From Puniceicoccales bacterium (lineage in GTDB: Bacteria > Verrucomicrobiota > Verrucomicrobiia > Opitutales > LL51): a stretch of DNA of 12,067 nucleotides. Positions within the stretch are counted from its first letter, which is position 1, and every line of letters begins with the position of its first letter. The DNA lies in the NCBI GenBank assembly GCA_031290315.1, contig JAITNS010000102.1, positions 1 through 12,067 of the forward strand. Reading direction: 5' to 3'. A model generated the notes under the pieces. The model was not told where the DNA came from. It did not search any database and saw nothing but the letters and a program-made list of their open reading frames with translations. Positions 1 through 7,937 of the stretch are shown piece after piece. A program made the translations under genes and the position numbers.

Positions 1-80
1 TTTAACTCTGAAAATAAAAACCCACAAGCAATCCATAGACAGGATGCCTTGTGCCTCTTTTGTATTAGTTGTTCATTCAT
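1..80 (-). CDS. Exported kinase-family protein, 5' end only (runs off the window)
   Basis: Reading leftward from the ATG at 78-80, the frame is open to the window edge and gives 26 codons starting MNEQLIQKRHKASCLWIA and continuing CGFLFSEL. This is almost the same as the first 26 residues of the kinase gene that starts at 1635; the DNA differs at only 2 of 80 positions (one silent change and one Tyr-to-Cys change). It is therefore the signal-peptide region of another member of the exported kinase family, extending the tandem array beyond the window. No kinase motif lies inside the visible part, so the kinase assignment rests on paralogy. No clear ribosome binding site precedes the ATG. The DNA similarity to the other copy stops at the start codon. 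Confidence 0.7.
   Translation of the reverse strand, partial: MNEQLIQKRHKASCLWIACGFLFSEL
1..80 (-). repeat. Direct repeat copy A, signal-peptide coding segment
   Basis: This segment matches 1556-1635 at 78 of 80 positions, in the same orientation. The match begins exactly at the start codon; the sequences upstream of the two ATGs are unrelated. The other boundary lies outside the window. Confidence 0.9.
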
Positions 81-181
81 GATGCTAGTAATATACGAAG
101 ATAATATTAAAAAGCAATACAAAAATTGTGATATTTTATTTTTTTATTACTGATGGTAAATGTTTGATGGATTGTAATTTC

Positions 182-213
182 AAAAATAAAAAGAGGCTAT
201 TTTACTAACCTCT
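182..213 (-). terminator. Rho-independent terminator of the kinase operon
   Basis: On the minus strand, AGAGG (209-213) and CCTCT (192-196) form a 5-bp stem, possibly extended by a G-T pair, around a loop of 12 bases. It is followed by a T-rich tract (TTTTTATTTTT) at 191-181. It sits about 45 bases past the stop codon of the 1635-259 kinase gene and also separates that gene from the next family member at the window edge. Confidence 0.7.
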
Positions 214-258
214 CCTTGTTTTTAAGCTTTATTTATAATTCTACCCGTTAGTTTTATT

Positions 259-1635
259 TTACCATTGGATGTCCAGGAAGTAGTCTTTTTGGGAAATAGG
301 TTTGCCAGTTTTAATCTTTGTCCAATAAGGAGCGAGCGCCATTCCTTGTACTTCTTCAAATACTTCGATTGCTGAAAAGCGTTCATCGGGATCAAGAGAA
401 GATAGTTTGGCTTGAAGTCTTGCTAATCGCTTCAACATGGGTTGCGGATAGGCTAACCCTGCTGGATTGTTTGGTCGAATTGTTGCTTCCTTCATTTGTT
501 TATTTAAATACGAAAACTTTTTTATAAAATAATTATTTGCATCAAAATTAGGATCTTGAGCCATTTCAGCATATGACGACTTTTTGGGATTTTCTTCCGG
601 TGTAGGGAAATTAGGGGGAAAATATAAGGAAACACTCCATTCCAATCCTTTTTTACCAAATACAGTACTTAGAAGAATACCTGTTGCTGAGCACATATCG
701 AAGGAAAGTTGAGCTGTAGGAATTGGTATAGAGTCGTATTTCATACGTAAGGACTTGTATTCTTCTCGTTGTATTGGGTCATCAAAGCGCCATTTGCCAT
801 TTATTTGAGAGCGTAAATAATTGTGTTTTAGGTATAATGTTATGGATTTGGGGTCTCCATTCCAAGAACATGTACACATTTTTTTTCCAAATTTTTTCAT
901 TGTACCAAGATCAATGATACGGTACGAATACCCTCTAACACTATTTTGCACCATGACATTTTGAGGTTTAATATCACAATGGACAAATTCACAATCGTGT
1001 ATAGCAATAAGGCCAGCAAAAAAACTGGCGAGAAGTTCTAGTGCTTGTTGAAGATCGTTGGGATAACCTGATAAATTATAAAGTCCTAACCCATCGCGAA
1101 GTGTGGTATAAAGATCTTTTCCTTGTACCATTTCTTGAATGAGTGAGCCATCTTGTGTTTGAGCAATTACAGGTACAATGTTTCCAAACCCAATTATTTT
1201 ACCATATTCTAGACCTTCTTGGTTCAGTTTTGCAGATATGGTATCTAATAAATCCTTAGAAGCTTTAAATTCTTTGTTCATAAAATACCCTTGCTTGATG
1301 ATGATACGTCGCGGTTTGGGGTGTTTTTTTTGATCACTAAAAGAATCTGGATTACTACCTTCATAGACTGTGCCATAACCTCCTCTGCCAAGTTCTTGAC
1401 CTTTGCGAACGCTTGCTCCAAAAAGTACTTTAAATTTTGCATTCAAAAAATCCTTACAAAATCGTCGTCTCCGTTGATCGTTGCCTATTTGCTCAGGCAA
1501 GGAAAGGGAAGACTCTACAACTAGCGTATCTGAATCTTGCGAAACTGTCGACGCATTTAACTCTGAAAATAAAAACCCACAAGCAATCCACAGATAGGAT
1601 GCCTTGTGCCTCTTTTGTATTAGTTGTTCATTCAT
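259..1635 (-). CDS. Exported eukaryotic-type Ser/Thr kinase-like protein (kinase A)
   Basis: A 458-residue protein with a basic start, a hydrophobic stretch (about residues 13-24) and a signal-peptidase-like end LNA|ST at 28, then a kinase domain from about residue 80. The glycine loop GRGGYG is at 83-88, the ATP lysine at K114, a candidate helix C glutamate at E122, the catalytic loop HCDIKPQN at 219-226 and DLG at 242-244. The APE element is degraded: NGDPK at 259-263, where paralogues have NGAPE. After it comes an insert of about 45 residues, then the helix F aspartate D313 (SFDMCS). The tail ends FLDIQW, as in the frameshifted paralogue. It lies 23 bp after its upstream neighbour and has an AAGGA ribosome binding site, so it is probably the last gene of a three-kinase operon. 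HCD instead of HRD makes it a non-RD kinase. Its target is unknown; action outside the bacterium is inferred from the signal peptide. Confidence 0.8.
   Translation of the reverse strand: MNEQLIQKRHKASYLWIACGFLFSELNASTVSQDSDTLVVESSLSLPEQIGNDQRRRRFCKDFLNAKFKVLFGASVRKGQELGRGGYGTVYEGSNPDSFSDQKKHPKPRRIIIKQGYFMNKEFKASKDLLDTISAKLNQEGLEYGKIIGFGNIVPVIAQTQDGSLIQEMVQGKDLYTTLRDGLGLYNLSGYPNDLQQALELLASFFAGLIAIHDCEFVHCDIKPQNVMVQNSVRGYSYRIIDLGTMKKFGKKMCTCSWNGDPKSITLYLKHNYLRSQINGKWRFDDPIQREEYKSLRMKYDSIPIPTAQLSFDMCSATGILLSTVFGKKGLEWSVSLYFPPNFPTPEENPKKSSYAEMAQDPNFDANNYFIKKFSYLNKQMKEATIRPNNPAGLAYPQPMLKRLARLQAKLSSLDPDERFSAIEVFEEVQGMALAPYWTKIKTGKPISQKDYFLDIQW
1556..1635 (-). repeat. Direct repeat copy B, signal-peptide coding segment
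   Basis: The second copy of the 80-base segment at 1-80 (78 of 80 identical). It covers the first 26 codons of the kinase A gene. Such similarity contrasts with the strong divergence among the other kinases in the array and points to recent duplication or gene conversion. Confidence 0.9.
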
Positions 1636-1641
1636 TTTTTA

Positions 1642-1646
1642 TCCTT
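1642..1646 (-). promoter_or_regulatory. Ribosome binding site for kinase A
   Basis: AAGGA on the minus strand, six bases before the ATG at 1635. It is the clearest Shine-Dalgarno motif in the window. It fixes this start and lies in the 23-bp gap after the previous gene, consistent with cotranscription. Confidence 0.7.
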
Positions 1647-1658
1647 AATAGTAGAAAT

Positions 1659-3053
1659 TTATTGAATCGAATAGTTTCCATGTTCCCAGTCGGCGAGACT
1701 TATATCTTGAAGTTCTTTGAAGACTTCCATCGCTGAAGGGCGTTTATTTGGGCCGCTTAACATTCTTTGTATTAATGTAGAAAAACGCTCTAAAATATAT
1801 TCTGGATATACTTGATCCGTTTGTTCCTTGATAAGTTTGTTTAGCTTACATATTAAATGACAAATGTGACGAGGTTTCATTAATTTGGGACCTTTAAAAT
1901 TATTACACTCTTCGTATGCCGCATTTCCAAATAGTACGTATAATGAAAGTCTAGCAGCACAAAACATGTCGTAAGAAGATTGTAATCTAGGATAGGAAAG
2001 CGATTTTTCTTCACTTTCTAGTTCTTTTAACTTTTTTTGCAATTTTTTTCCCTTACGGGTGAGTGCTTTTGTATTTTGAGCGAGTTCTACTTTACTTGGT
2101 ACCTCTATTTGCCCCAAATAAAACATATTCATGAGAAAAGCTTTGATTTTACAAGACGATTCCATACTTTGATAAATTTGTTTTAAAGAAATAATACGTT
2201 TTAGTTCATGTTGTGTTTTTTCGTATTGATCAACAACATCATTTAAGCGCTTCGCTGGATTTCTGTATTCCGGAGGGATAAGCGTAATATTGTAATTTAA
2301 GAGCCATTCGGGAAGGCGATTGCCAGATTTCTCAGCTGAACCAAGATCAATAATACGACACGGATAATGGGAGTCGGGGTCATTTAAAATCATAATATTT
2401 TTTGGATTATTCAGATCGCAATGGACGATGCCAAGTGCATGTAAGGTGGCTAGTCCATAAAATAAACTCGCTAGACGAATGATTGCTTCTTGAAGATTGT
2501 TAGGAAATCCATAGCAATATAGCCAATTCATATTACCTTCATCATAGGGCTTTATCCGTAGATGAATTATTTCGTAAAGATTCCATCCCATTACTTGCTC
2601 TTGGATGAGGGAATTGTCTTCAGTCTTTGCAATGACAGGTATAATGGATCCCATTCCAATTAATTTGGCATAGGAAGGATTATCTAAAGTTAGTTGCTCC
2701 GTAAGACTTTTTAGTAAATTGTGGGAATTTTCCCATTCTTTTTGCATATCTTGGAATCTTCCCTGTTTAATAATAAACTTTTGCTCACGATAGAAACATT
2801 CAGAAATAAAACCAAATGAACCGGAATCGAGTTCATCACCTACTTTGAGAGGTGTTCTCGGATATAAAGTTTTTATTCCAAGAAGGTCCCTAGCAAAATG
2901 CCTTTTTTGACGATCTCTTCTGACTATTTTAGAAAAATTATTGGGAGAATCGATGGCCAAATATATCGATGCTTCTAAATTAAAAACGAAAATTCTAAAT
3001 GCCAGTAAATAATATACACCTATCCTTTTGATCAATAAATGCTTTGTATTCAT
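1659..3053 (-). CDS. Exported kinase-like protein with altered catalytic loop (kinase B)
   Basis: A 464-residue protein if it starts at the ATG at 3053. A longer frame reaches a TTG at 3215 but would run into the upstream kinase gene. The 3053 start gives a signal of the same length as the paralogues, ending NLEA|SI at residue 28. Kinase features: K96 in IIIKQG-like context (FIIKQG), E106, HCD at 211-213, DLG at 236-238, PPE at 260-262 and helix F D362 in SYDMF. Two key motifs are off: the glycine loop reads DSGSFG, lacking the first glycine, and the catalytic loop is HCDLNNPKN, with an extra residue and no lysine two places after the aspartate. Catalysis may be weak or lost. About 95 residues rich in K, E, Q and L separate PPE from helix F. 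The gap to the upstream kinase is 73 bp and to the downstream one 23 bp. Confidence 0.75.
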   Translation of the reverse strand: MNTKHLLIKRIGVYYLLAFRIFVFNLEASIYLAIDSPNNFSKIVRRDRQKRHFARDLLGIKTLYPRTPLKVGDELDSGSFGFISECFYREQKFIIKQGRFQDMQKEWENSHNLLKSLTEQLTLDNPSYAKLIGMGSIIPVIAKTEDNSLIQEQVMGWNLYEIIHLRIKPYDEGNMNWLYCYGFPNNLQEAIIRLASLFYGLATLHALGIVHCDLNNPKNIMILNDPDSHYPCRIIDLGSAEKSGNRLPEWLLNYNITLIPPEYRNPAKRLNDVVDQYEKTQHELKRIISLKQIYQSMESSCKIKAFLMNMFYLGQIEVPSKVELAQNTKALTRKGKKLQKKLKELESEEKSLSYPRLQSSYDMFCAARLSLYVLFGNAAYEECNNFKGPKLMKPRHICHLICKLNKLIKEQTDQVYPEYILERFSTLIQRMLSGPNKRPSAMEVFKELQDISLADWEHGNYSIQ

Positions 3054-3126
3054 TACATGATGAGTTAAAGCATAAAGAGTATGTTTTGCTAAGTGAAAAT
3101 TAAGGGAATTTTTATTTTTTAGAAAG

Positions 3127-4461
3127 TTAGTTTTGGAGAAGATGCTTAAATGCTCCATGGATGTCCCGTAATTCTTGAAATATTTCCGTAGCAAGTGGGC
3201 GTTCAGTGGAATCAAGCGATGACATTCGAGCTAACGGTATCGCTAACCGATCTAAGATAATTTCAGGAAAGATTCTACCCGTTGCTTTTTCCATCATCTG
3301 ATTTAATTCCCTGAATCGACTTGTAAAATATTTAGTGGCATTAAAATAGGGATATCTTGCGATTTGGAGGAATTTAAATTGTACGGGATCCTTCGTTTGG
3401 CGGAAATATAGATAGCGGGCAAATTGACTTCCAGCTTTCCCAAATAATATGGCTAGGTAAATAGCAGCAGCCGAGTAAACATCGTAGGCAGGTTGCGCCA
3501 CCGCGTAACGTAGCGATTTCGCTAATTGGATCGTATTTGCGATTGTTTGTAACTGCTCTTCGATCTCTTTTTCGCGTGCCCTAAGTTTCGCAATTTCTTC
3601 AACGTCCGATGTTTGTTGTATTTTATTGGCAATTTCGGTTTGCTCATCTTTGAGCTTTTTCTTTTTTTCATTATTATCTTTTATAACACACGTTTGTTCG
3701 ATGAATTCCGGAGCACCATTACTAGAGTGTATTTGGATTGTTTCCCCGATTTTTTTCATAGCACCGAGATCAATAATATGGCATAGCTGTTGTTGGTCAT
3801 CGATCATCACATTGCCCGGCTTAATATCACAATGCACAAATCCTAAATTGTGGAGAATAGCAAGTGCCCTGAAAAAATTAGCAGCTCGTAAAATCGCTTC
3901 CTCGAGATGGTCGGGATAACCAAGCGTATAAGGTGGAGCTTTGCTAGAAACGATTTTGGATAAATCCTTACCTTGTATTCTTTTTTGAACCAATGAGCCG
4001 TCGCTTGTTTGGGCGATCACTGGTATAATTGGGTCTGCTTCGAGGAATTTGCTATATGCTGGGTTATTTTTTAATGCTTCGGAGACCTTTTCCAAAAGTG
4101 CTTGAGAATAATTCAATTCTTTTTGTATGCCACGTATTCCCTTATCGCCCTTTTCTGGATTTACTTTTTTAATGATTACATTAAGACTCTGCCAAATACC
4201 TTCGTAGATCGTACCATACCCTCCACTACCTATTTTTGGGCCAATGTATACCGGAGCTTTTACTATTGGTATTGCTTTTACGGCTGCTATTGATTGAGGA
4301 TCGCTTGGGAATGGCTGTTGTCTTTTACCATTACTGTTATCCGAAAAAATATTTAAAGCAGAAGAAAAGGGTAAATGACTTGCATGTAACCTTGAGATAA
4401 GGAATCCGAAAGAAATAAAGAAGCGTAATGTTTTATCTTTTTTTTGCATTTGCTTTTTCAT
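3127..4461 (-). CDS. Exported eukaryotic-type Ser/Thr kinase (kinase C)
   Basis: A 444-residue protein with a lysine-rich start, a hydrophobic stretch (about 12-23) and a signal end LHA|SH at 27. The kinase core looks intact: GSGGYG at 78-83, K98, E115, HCDIKPGN at 210-217, DLG at 231-233, APE at 250-252, helix F D327 in AYDVYS, and a late ERPLATEIFQEL segment that matches the usual C-lobe arginine region. Residues of about 258-318 form a strongly charged heptad-like insert (KKKKLKDEQTEIANKI and AREKEIEEQL), predicted coiled coil. The start could also be Met5; no Shine-Dalgarno motif is visible for either. It is the first gene after a terminator-like hairpin and probably heads a three-gene operon with kinases B and A. 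The best candidate for an active enzyme among the uninterrupted genes. Confidence 0.8.
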   Translation of the reverse strand: MKKQMQKKDKTLRFFISFGFLISRLHASHLPFSSALNIFSDNSNGKRQQPFPSDPQSIAAVKAIPIVKAPVYIGPKIGSGGYGTIYEGIWQSLNVIIKKVNPEKGDKGIRGIQKELNYSQALLEKVSEALKNNPAYSKFLEADPIIPVIAQTSDGSLVQKRIQGKDLSKIVSSKAPPYTLGYPDHLEEAILRAANFFRALAILHNLGFVHCDIKPGNVMIDDQQQLCHIIDLGAMKKIGETIQIHSSNGAPEFIEQTCVIKDNNEKKKKLKDEQTEIANKIQQTSDVEEIAKLRAREKEIEEQLQTIANTIQLAKSLRYAVAQPAYDVYSAAAIYLAILFGKAGSQFARYLYFRQTKDPVQFKFLQIARYPYFNATKYFTSRFRELNQMMEKATGRIFPEIILDRLAIPLARMSSLDSTERPLATEIFQELRDIHGAFKHLLQN

Positions 4462-4588
4462 ACTGCCATATATTGTAAAAATTAATTCATAATATTCAAT
4501 AAATTTTTAAATAATTTATCTTTAAGATGGATTTTTTTAGTAAATATTAAAAAATTAATGATATATAATTTGGATATTATTGAGTAGG

Positions 4589-4614
4589 AAAGAGATCGTT
4601 TGATCGATCTCTTT
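4589..4614 (-). terminator. Hairpin terminator after the frameshifted kinase
   Basis: A perfect 10-bp stem (AAAGAGATCG at 4589-4598 with CGATCTCTTT at 4605-4614) around a 6-base loop, about 35 bases past the stop codon at 4650. The T run after the stem is short (TTTCC), so termination may be only partial. The remainder of the 4462-4649 gap is AT-rich. It holds a possible promoter for kinase C (TTGAAT and TACAAT about 16 bases apart, close to the ATG), which is too weak a match to call separately. Confidence 0.55.
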
Positions 4615-4649
4615 TGGGACTGAATTATTTTTAAGTTTTTTAACATTTT

Positions 4650-6646
4650 TCACCATTGAATATCAAGGAAGCAATCCTGCTCGGTTACTTCTGAAGGATT
4701 ATAGTTTGCTTGTTTAATTTTTTCCCAATAGGGTGCTAGTGCGATACCTTGCAGTTTTTCAGTAATGTCGATCGCCGAAGGACGTTCCTTAGGATTGGGG
4801 GAAGATATCCTAGCTTGTAAATGCGCAAATTGTTGTAACATAGGTATTGGATATTCCTGTTTTGTCTTATCTAACATATCTTGATTTAATACGGTAAGTT
4901 TCTGAAAGAAATATTTATACTTATCAAAATTAGGTACTTTAGTGTCATGCATATAAGGAGACTCTTCCCCATTATCTGTGAAATATAAATACATGGCAAG
5001 ATTATATCCTGCTTCTCCGAATAATATTGGTAAAAGAAGTGTAGCAGAGGAATAGATATCATTTGTGGTTTGTGCTGTTGGAAGAGGATGAGCATTTTGT
5101 GTGTCTATTAGTACTTGAATTGCATCTTTGAGAAATTTTTTACGTTCATTATATTCTTGAAGTTTTCCGAATATTTGAGGACTTAATTTTTTCACGTCGG
5201 ATTTATATGTTCTTTTTCTTTCTACCGTCATTAACTGATTAATAAAATCGTTAACCGTCTCAGTTTCTGTTTTTAAGTTCTGGATTAATTGGGAAGTATC
5301 GTTAAGCTTATTTTTTTTATTTAGGTCTTGAATTTGTTGATTAACAAGTTCAAATTTTTGTTTTAGTTCTGAAATTTTATTGCTAATGAAATTAAATTGA
5401 TTTAATCTTTCGAGGCATTCGGGTGCTCCGTTGCTAAAAGAAGAGTTCATCGTATCTCCGATTTTTGCGGCTATACCGAAATCAATAATGCGGCATGGAT
5501 AACTGACAAAAGCATCATTTAGCACCAAAAGGTTATCCGGTTTGATATCACAATGTACGGAACCGGCATTGTGCAAGGTAACAAGCCCTAAATAGGGACT
5601 AACAGCTCGAAGGACAGCTTCTTGGAGATTGGATGGATAATGGCCAGGTGTATTATAGGGTTCTTTTCCAGTTTGAACGACTTTATCTAGGGTTGCGCCT
5701 TGAATTTTTTCTTGAATTAATGCTCCATTTATGTTGTTCCCAAAACAGGAACAAGTGCTCCCATGCCCACTAATAATCCATATTCAGGATTATCTTGTTG
5801 TAATTGCTGAGCGATTGCTACTGTAAATGCGTTAGAATTAGCTAATTCTTTTTGCATATCTTTTTGTCCCTGATCTGATAGACCTTCTTTAATGACTACC
5901 TCTTGACCATCGTAGGTAGATCCTGCAGATACGACCCCATAGGCACCACGTCCAAGCTCCTTTTCTTTATAAATGGGCATTCCGGGTTGCACAGTTGGTA
6001 TATGGATCAGGTTAGGCATATTTTTTGTAAAGCCAGGAAAATCGACAGCAGATTCGTCGATGACATCATATTTCTTCACATCCGGTTTCCGAGCAATTGG
6101 TTGAGGAGGAATACTTAGATCATCCAAATGTTGAATTTGTTTAGGTACACCATGGGCAGTGGATTGGGAAGATAATTGGTTAGGTATATTTTCTGCATTT
6201 TGTTCGGGAAGATGGGTGACATATTCGTCAGGTACATTATGTCCATTTGTATCAGAATTTTGCATAAATTGTTGAGGAGTAGTAGATATAGGAGGATTAG
6301 AATCCTTTTTCCCATTCCAAAACCAATCGAAAAGGTTTTTAACTTTCTCGGGTAAAACTTTTTTCCAGGTCCAAGGTTGAGTTTGTTTAGGCGCAGCGGG
6401 CGTATCATGTTTTTCTACATTTGAGTTGGGAAGATTGCTGATAGATTCGCCAATTGCATTATTTTGCTTTTGAGCGCCATTAGCTTGTTGTGACTCAAAA
6501 TTTTGTTGAACCTGAAACTTGTGTTTCTGGGATACGTTACCGTAACTAGGCATATTATCTGTTGCATTAAGTTTGGAAAATAAAAAACTAAATGTAATTC
6601 CAATCCATGGTGCTTTCCGTCTATTAAACAATTGCTTATTATCCAT
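4650..6646 (-). pseudogene. Exported Ser/Thr kinase gene with a single-base frameshift (kinase D)
   Basis: Two frames form one kinase. The first (6646-5729, 305 residues) has the family signal ending LNA|TD at 28, a linker of about 195 residues rich in N, Q, P and S, GRGAYG at 232-237, K253 and E267, and stops after PVLGTT. The second frame continues without a gap in alignment as INGALIQEKIQG (paralogue: QDGSLIQEMVQG), then HCDIKPDN, a canonical DFG, NGAPE, a coiled-coil insert of about 110 residues, helix F TNDIYSS and the family ending FLDIQW (stop 4650). Adding one base near 5729-5732 restores a 665-residue protein with these motifs near 365-372, 389-391 and 408-410. Apart from the shift, it has the most canonical motifs of the set. 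It could be a fresh pseudogene, a sequencing error or, less likely, a recoded gene. The only starts of the second frame lie inside the kinase core (TTG at 5576), so it is not a separate gene. It lies 56 bp after trpS. Confidence 0.8.
5729..5732 (-). other. Frameshift site in kinase D (one base missing)
   Basis: Minus strand reads GGA ACA ACA TAA ATG GAG. Inserting one A before TAA gives ACA ACA ATA AAT GGA, which aligns residue for residue with the paralogues. The site is not in a long homopolymer, which makes a simple run-length sequencing error less likely, and it lacks a classical slippery heptamer. Confidence 0.75.
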
Positions 6647-6702
6647 TACATTTTGAATAGTAAAACAAAAATTAATTTCAATAATAAAAAATTACGAAAT
6701 CT

Positions 6703-7701
6703 TTATTTGTCTAAAAATCCAACTTTGCGATAAACTTTAGAAAGAGTTCTGTAGGCAATAGGCTGTACCATTTCAGTACCTTTTCGAATGACGGATTGCA
6801 AATATTCCTTATCGTCTTTGATAGATTTATATTTCTCTTGTACCGGTTCCAATAAGGTAATAAGTACATCGGCAAGTTCCTTTTTGAAGGGCGCGTAGCT
6901 ACGGTAAGTGGAAAATTTTTCTTCGGCCTCTTCCATGCTAATCCCCGTAGCAGCACAGTAAATATTCAATAAATTTGCGATCCCTGGACGCTTCGGATCA
7001 TTGGCAATGATATCGCCGGAGTCGGTAACCGCAGAAGCGATTTTCTTTTGAATTATTTTTGGTTCGTCGGTAATATAGATCGTAGCATTACTATCGGAAT
7101 CCGATTTCGACATCTTATGCTCCGGTGCTTTAAGCGACATAATTCGTGCACCTGACGTTTCGATTAAAGGAGAAGGAATGGTAAATGTTTCGGAATAAGT
7201 TACATTAAATTTTTCTGCTAGATCGCGGGCAAGCTCGACATGTTGCCGTTGGTCTTCACCGGTCGGGACAAAATCTGCATTATACAATAAAATATCAGCA
7301 GCCATTAAAACCGGATAATACAATAACCCGGAATAAATATTTTCTTTTTTAGCGGATTTATCTTTAAATTGGTGCATGCGGTAAAGTTGTCCAAGTGGGG
7401 TCAGACAACTGAGGACCCAAGTTAATTCCGTGTGTCCGATAATATGAGATTGGACAAAAATCGTACAGCGGTTTGGATCGAGGCCGCAAGCAATATATTG
7501 GGCAACGCAATTTAAGGTCGCATTACGAAGATTCGCTGGCACTTGCGGAATAGTGATTGCGTGTTGATTGGGAATAAAAAAATAACATGTATATTGGTCG
7601 AGTATTTTATTCCAATTATTCGCTGCTCCTAAAAAATTCCCCAAATGAAGGAATCCCGTTGGCTGCATACCCGTAAGAATGACTTTTTTTTCATTATTCA
7701 T
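6703..7701 (-). CDS. trpS: Tryptophanyl-tRNA synthetase
   Basis: A cytoplasmic class I aminoacyl-tRNA synthetase of 332 residues, the usual bacterial TrpS length, which attaches tryptophan to tRNA(Trp) using ATP. The HIGH-type motif is PTGFLHLGN at about 14-22, the KMSKS loop is at 196-200, and GEDQRQH at 148-154 is the typical tryptophan-site neighbourhood. The N-terminus (VILTGMQPTG) starts as expected, which supports the ATG at 7701 although no Shine-Dalgarno motif is visible. It is the first minus-strand gene of the cluster, 56 bp before the frameshifted kinase, so read-through into that gene is possible. Divergent from the transporter operon. Confidence 0.97.
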   Translation of the reverse strand: MNNEKKVILTGMQPTGFLHLGNFLGAANNWNKILDQYTCYFFIPNQHAITIPQVPANLRNATLNCVAQYIACGLDPNRCTIFVQSHIIGHTELTWVLSCLTPLGQLYRMHQFKDKSAKKENIYSGLLYYPVLMAADILLYNADFVPTGEDQRQHVELARDLAEKFNVTYSETFTIPSPLIETSGARIMSLKAPEHKMSKSDSDSNATIYITDEPKIIQKKIASAVTDSGDIIANDPKRPGIANLLNIYCAATGISMEEAEEKFSTYRSYAPFKKELADVLITLLEPVQEKYKSIKDDKEYLQSVIRKGTEMVQPIAYRTLSKVYRKVGFLDK

Positions 7702-7937
7702 AATGATTAATATTAGAAAATATCTCTTATCGCCGTAGAATAGATAACAAACATATCTTTACAAGGAAAAGAAAATATTATTTTGCTTTAAGAATAAAAT
7801 ATAATGAGTCAAGGGAATTTTTTCAATTATGGATTATTTTGCATGAGTTTTTGTAATGATTGGGGGAATTTTTTTGAAAAAAGATTATTATGGGCAAACG
7901 ATTTGCGAAATAGTGGAATCGCATAAAGATACGTGCC
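7702..7937. promoter_or_regulatory. Divergent intergenic region between trpS and the transporter
   Basis: These 236 bp must hold promoters for both directions. For trpS, the minus strand has TTGTAA (7759-7764) and TATTCT (7737-7742) 16 bases apart. For the transporter, a perfect TATAAT is at 7800-7805 on the plus strand, but no good -35 lies at the right distance. Both are weak calls in AT-rich DNA. A 40-codon frame (7804-7926, MSQGNFFNYG...) ends 11 bases before the transporter gene; it has no ribosome binding site and I see no proof that it is translated. Confidence 0.3.

Noticed and set aside
318..1736. Plus-strand open frames opposite kinases A and B
   Set aside because: They are antisense shadows with no ribosome binding site and no recognisable protein features, while the minus strand encodes clear kinase motifs.
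3054..3215. An N-terminal extension of kinase B to a TTG at 3215
   Set aside because: It overlaps the coding end of kinase C, uses a TTG, and would bury the family signal peptide inside the protein. The ATG at 3053 gives the same signal length as the paralogues.
4650..5576. The C-terminal half of kinase D as an independent gene
   Set aside because: Its first possible start (TTG at 5576) lies within the conserved LHNAGSVHCD helix of the kinase core, and the same frame continues upstream with matching kinase sequence.
5727..5735. Programmed -1 frameshifting in kinase D
   Set aside because: No slippery heptamer of the X XXY YYZ type is present and I see no strong downstream stem at the right distance, so a lost base is simpler.
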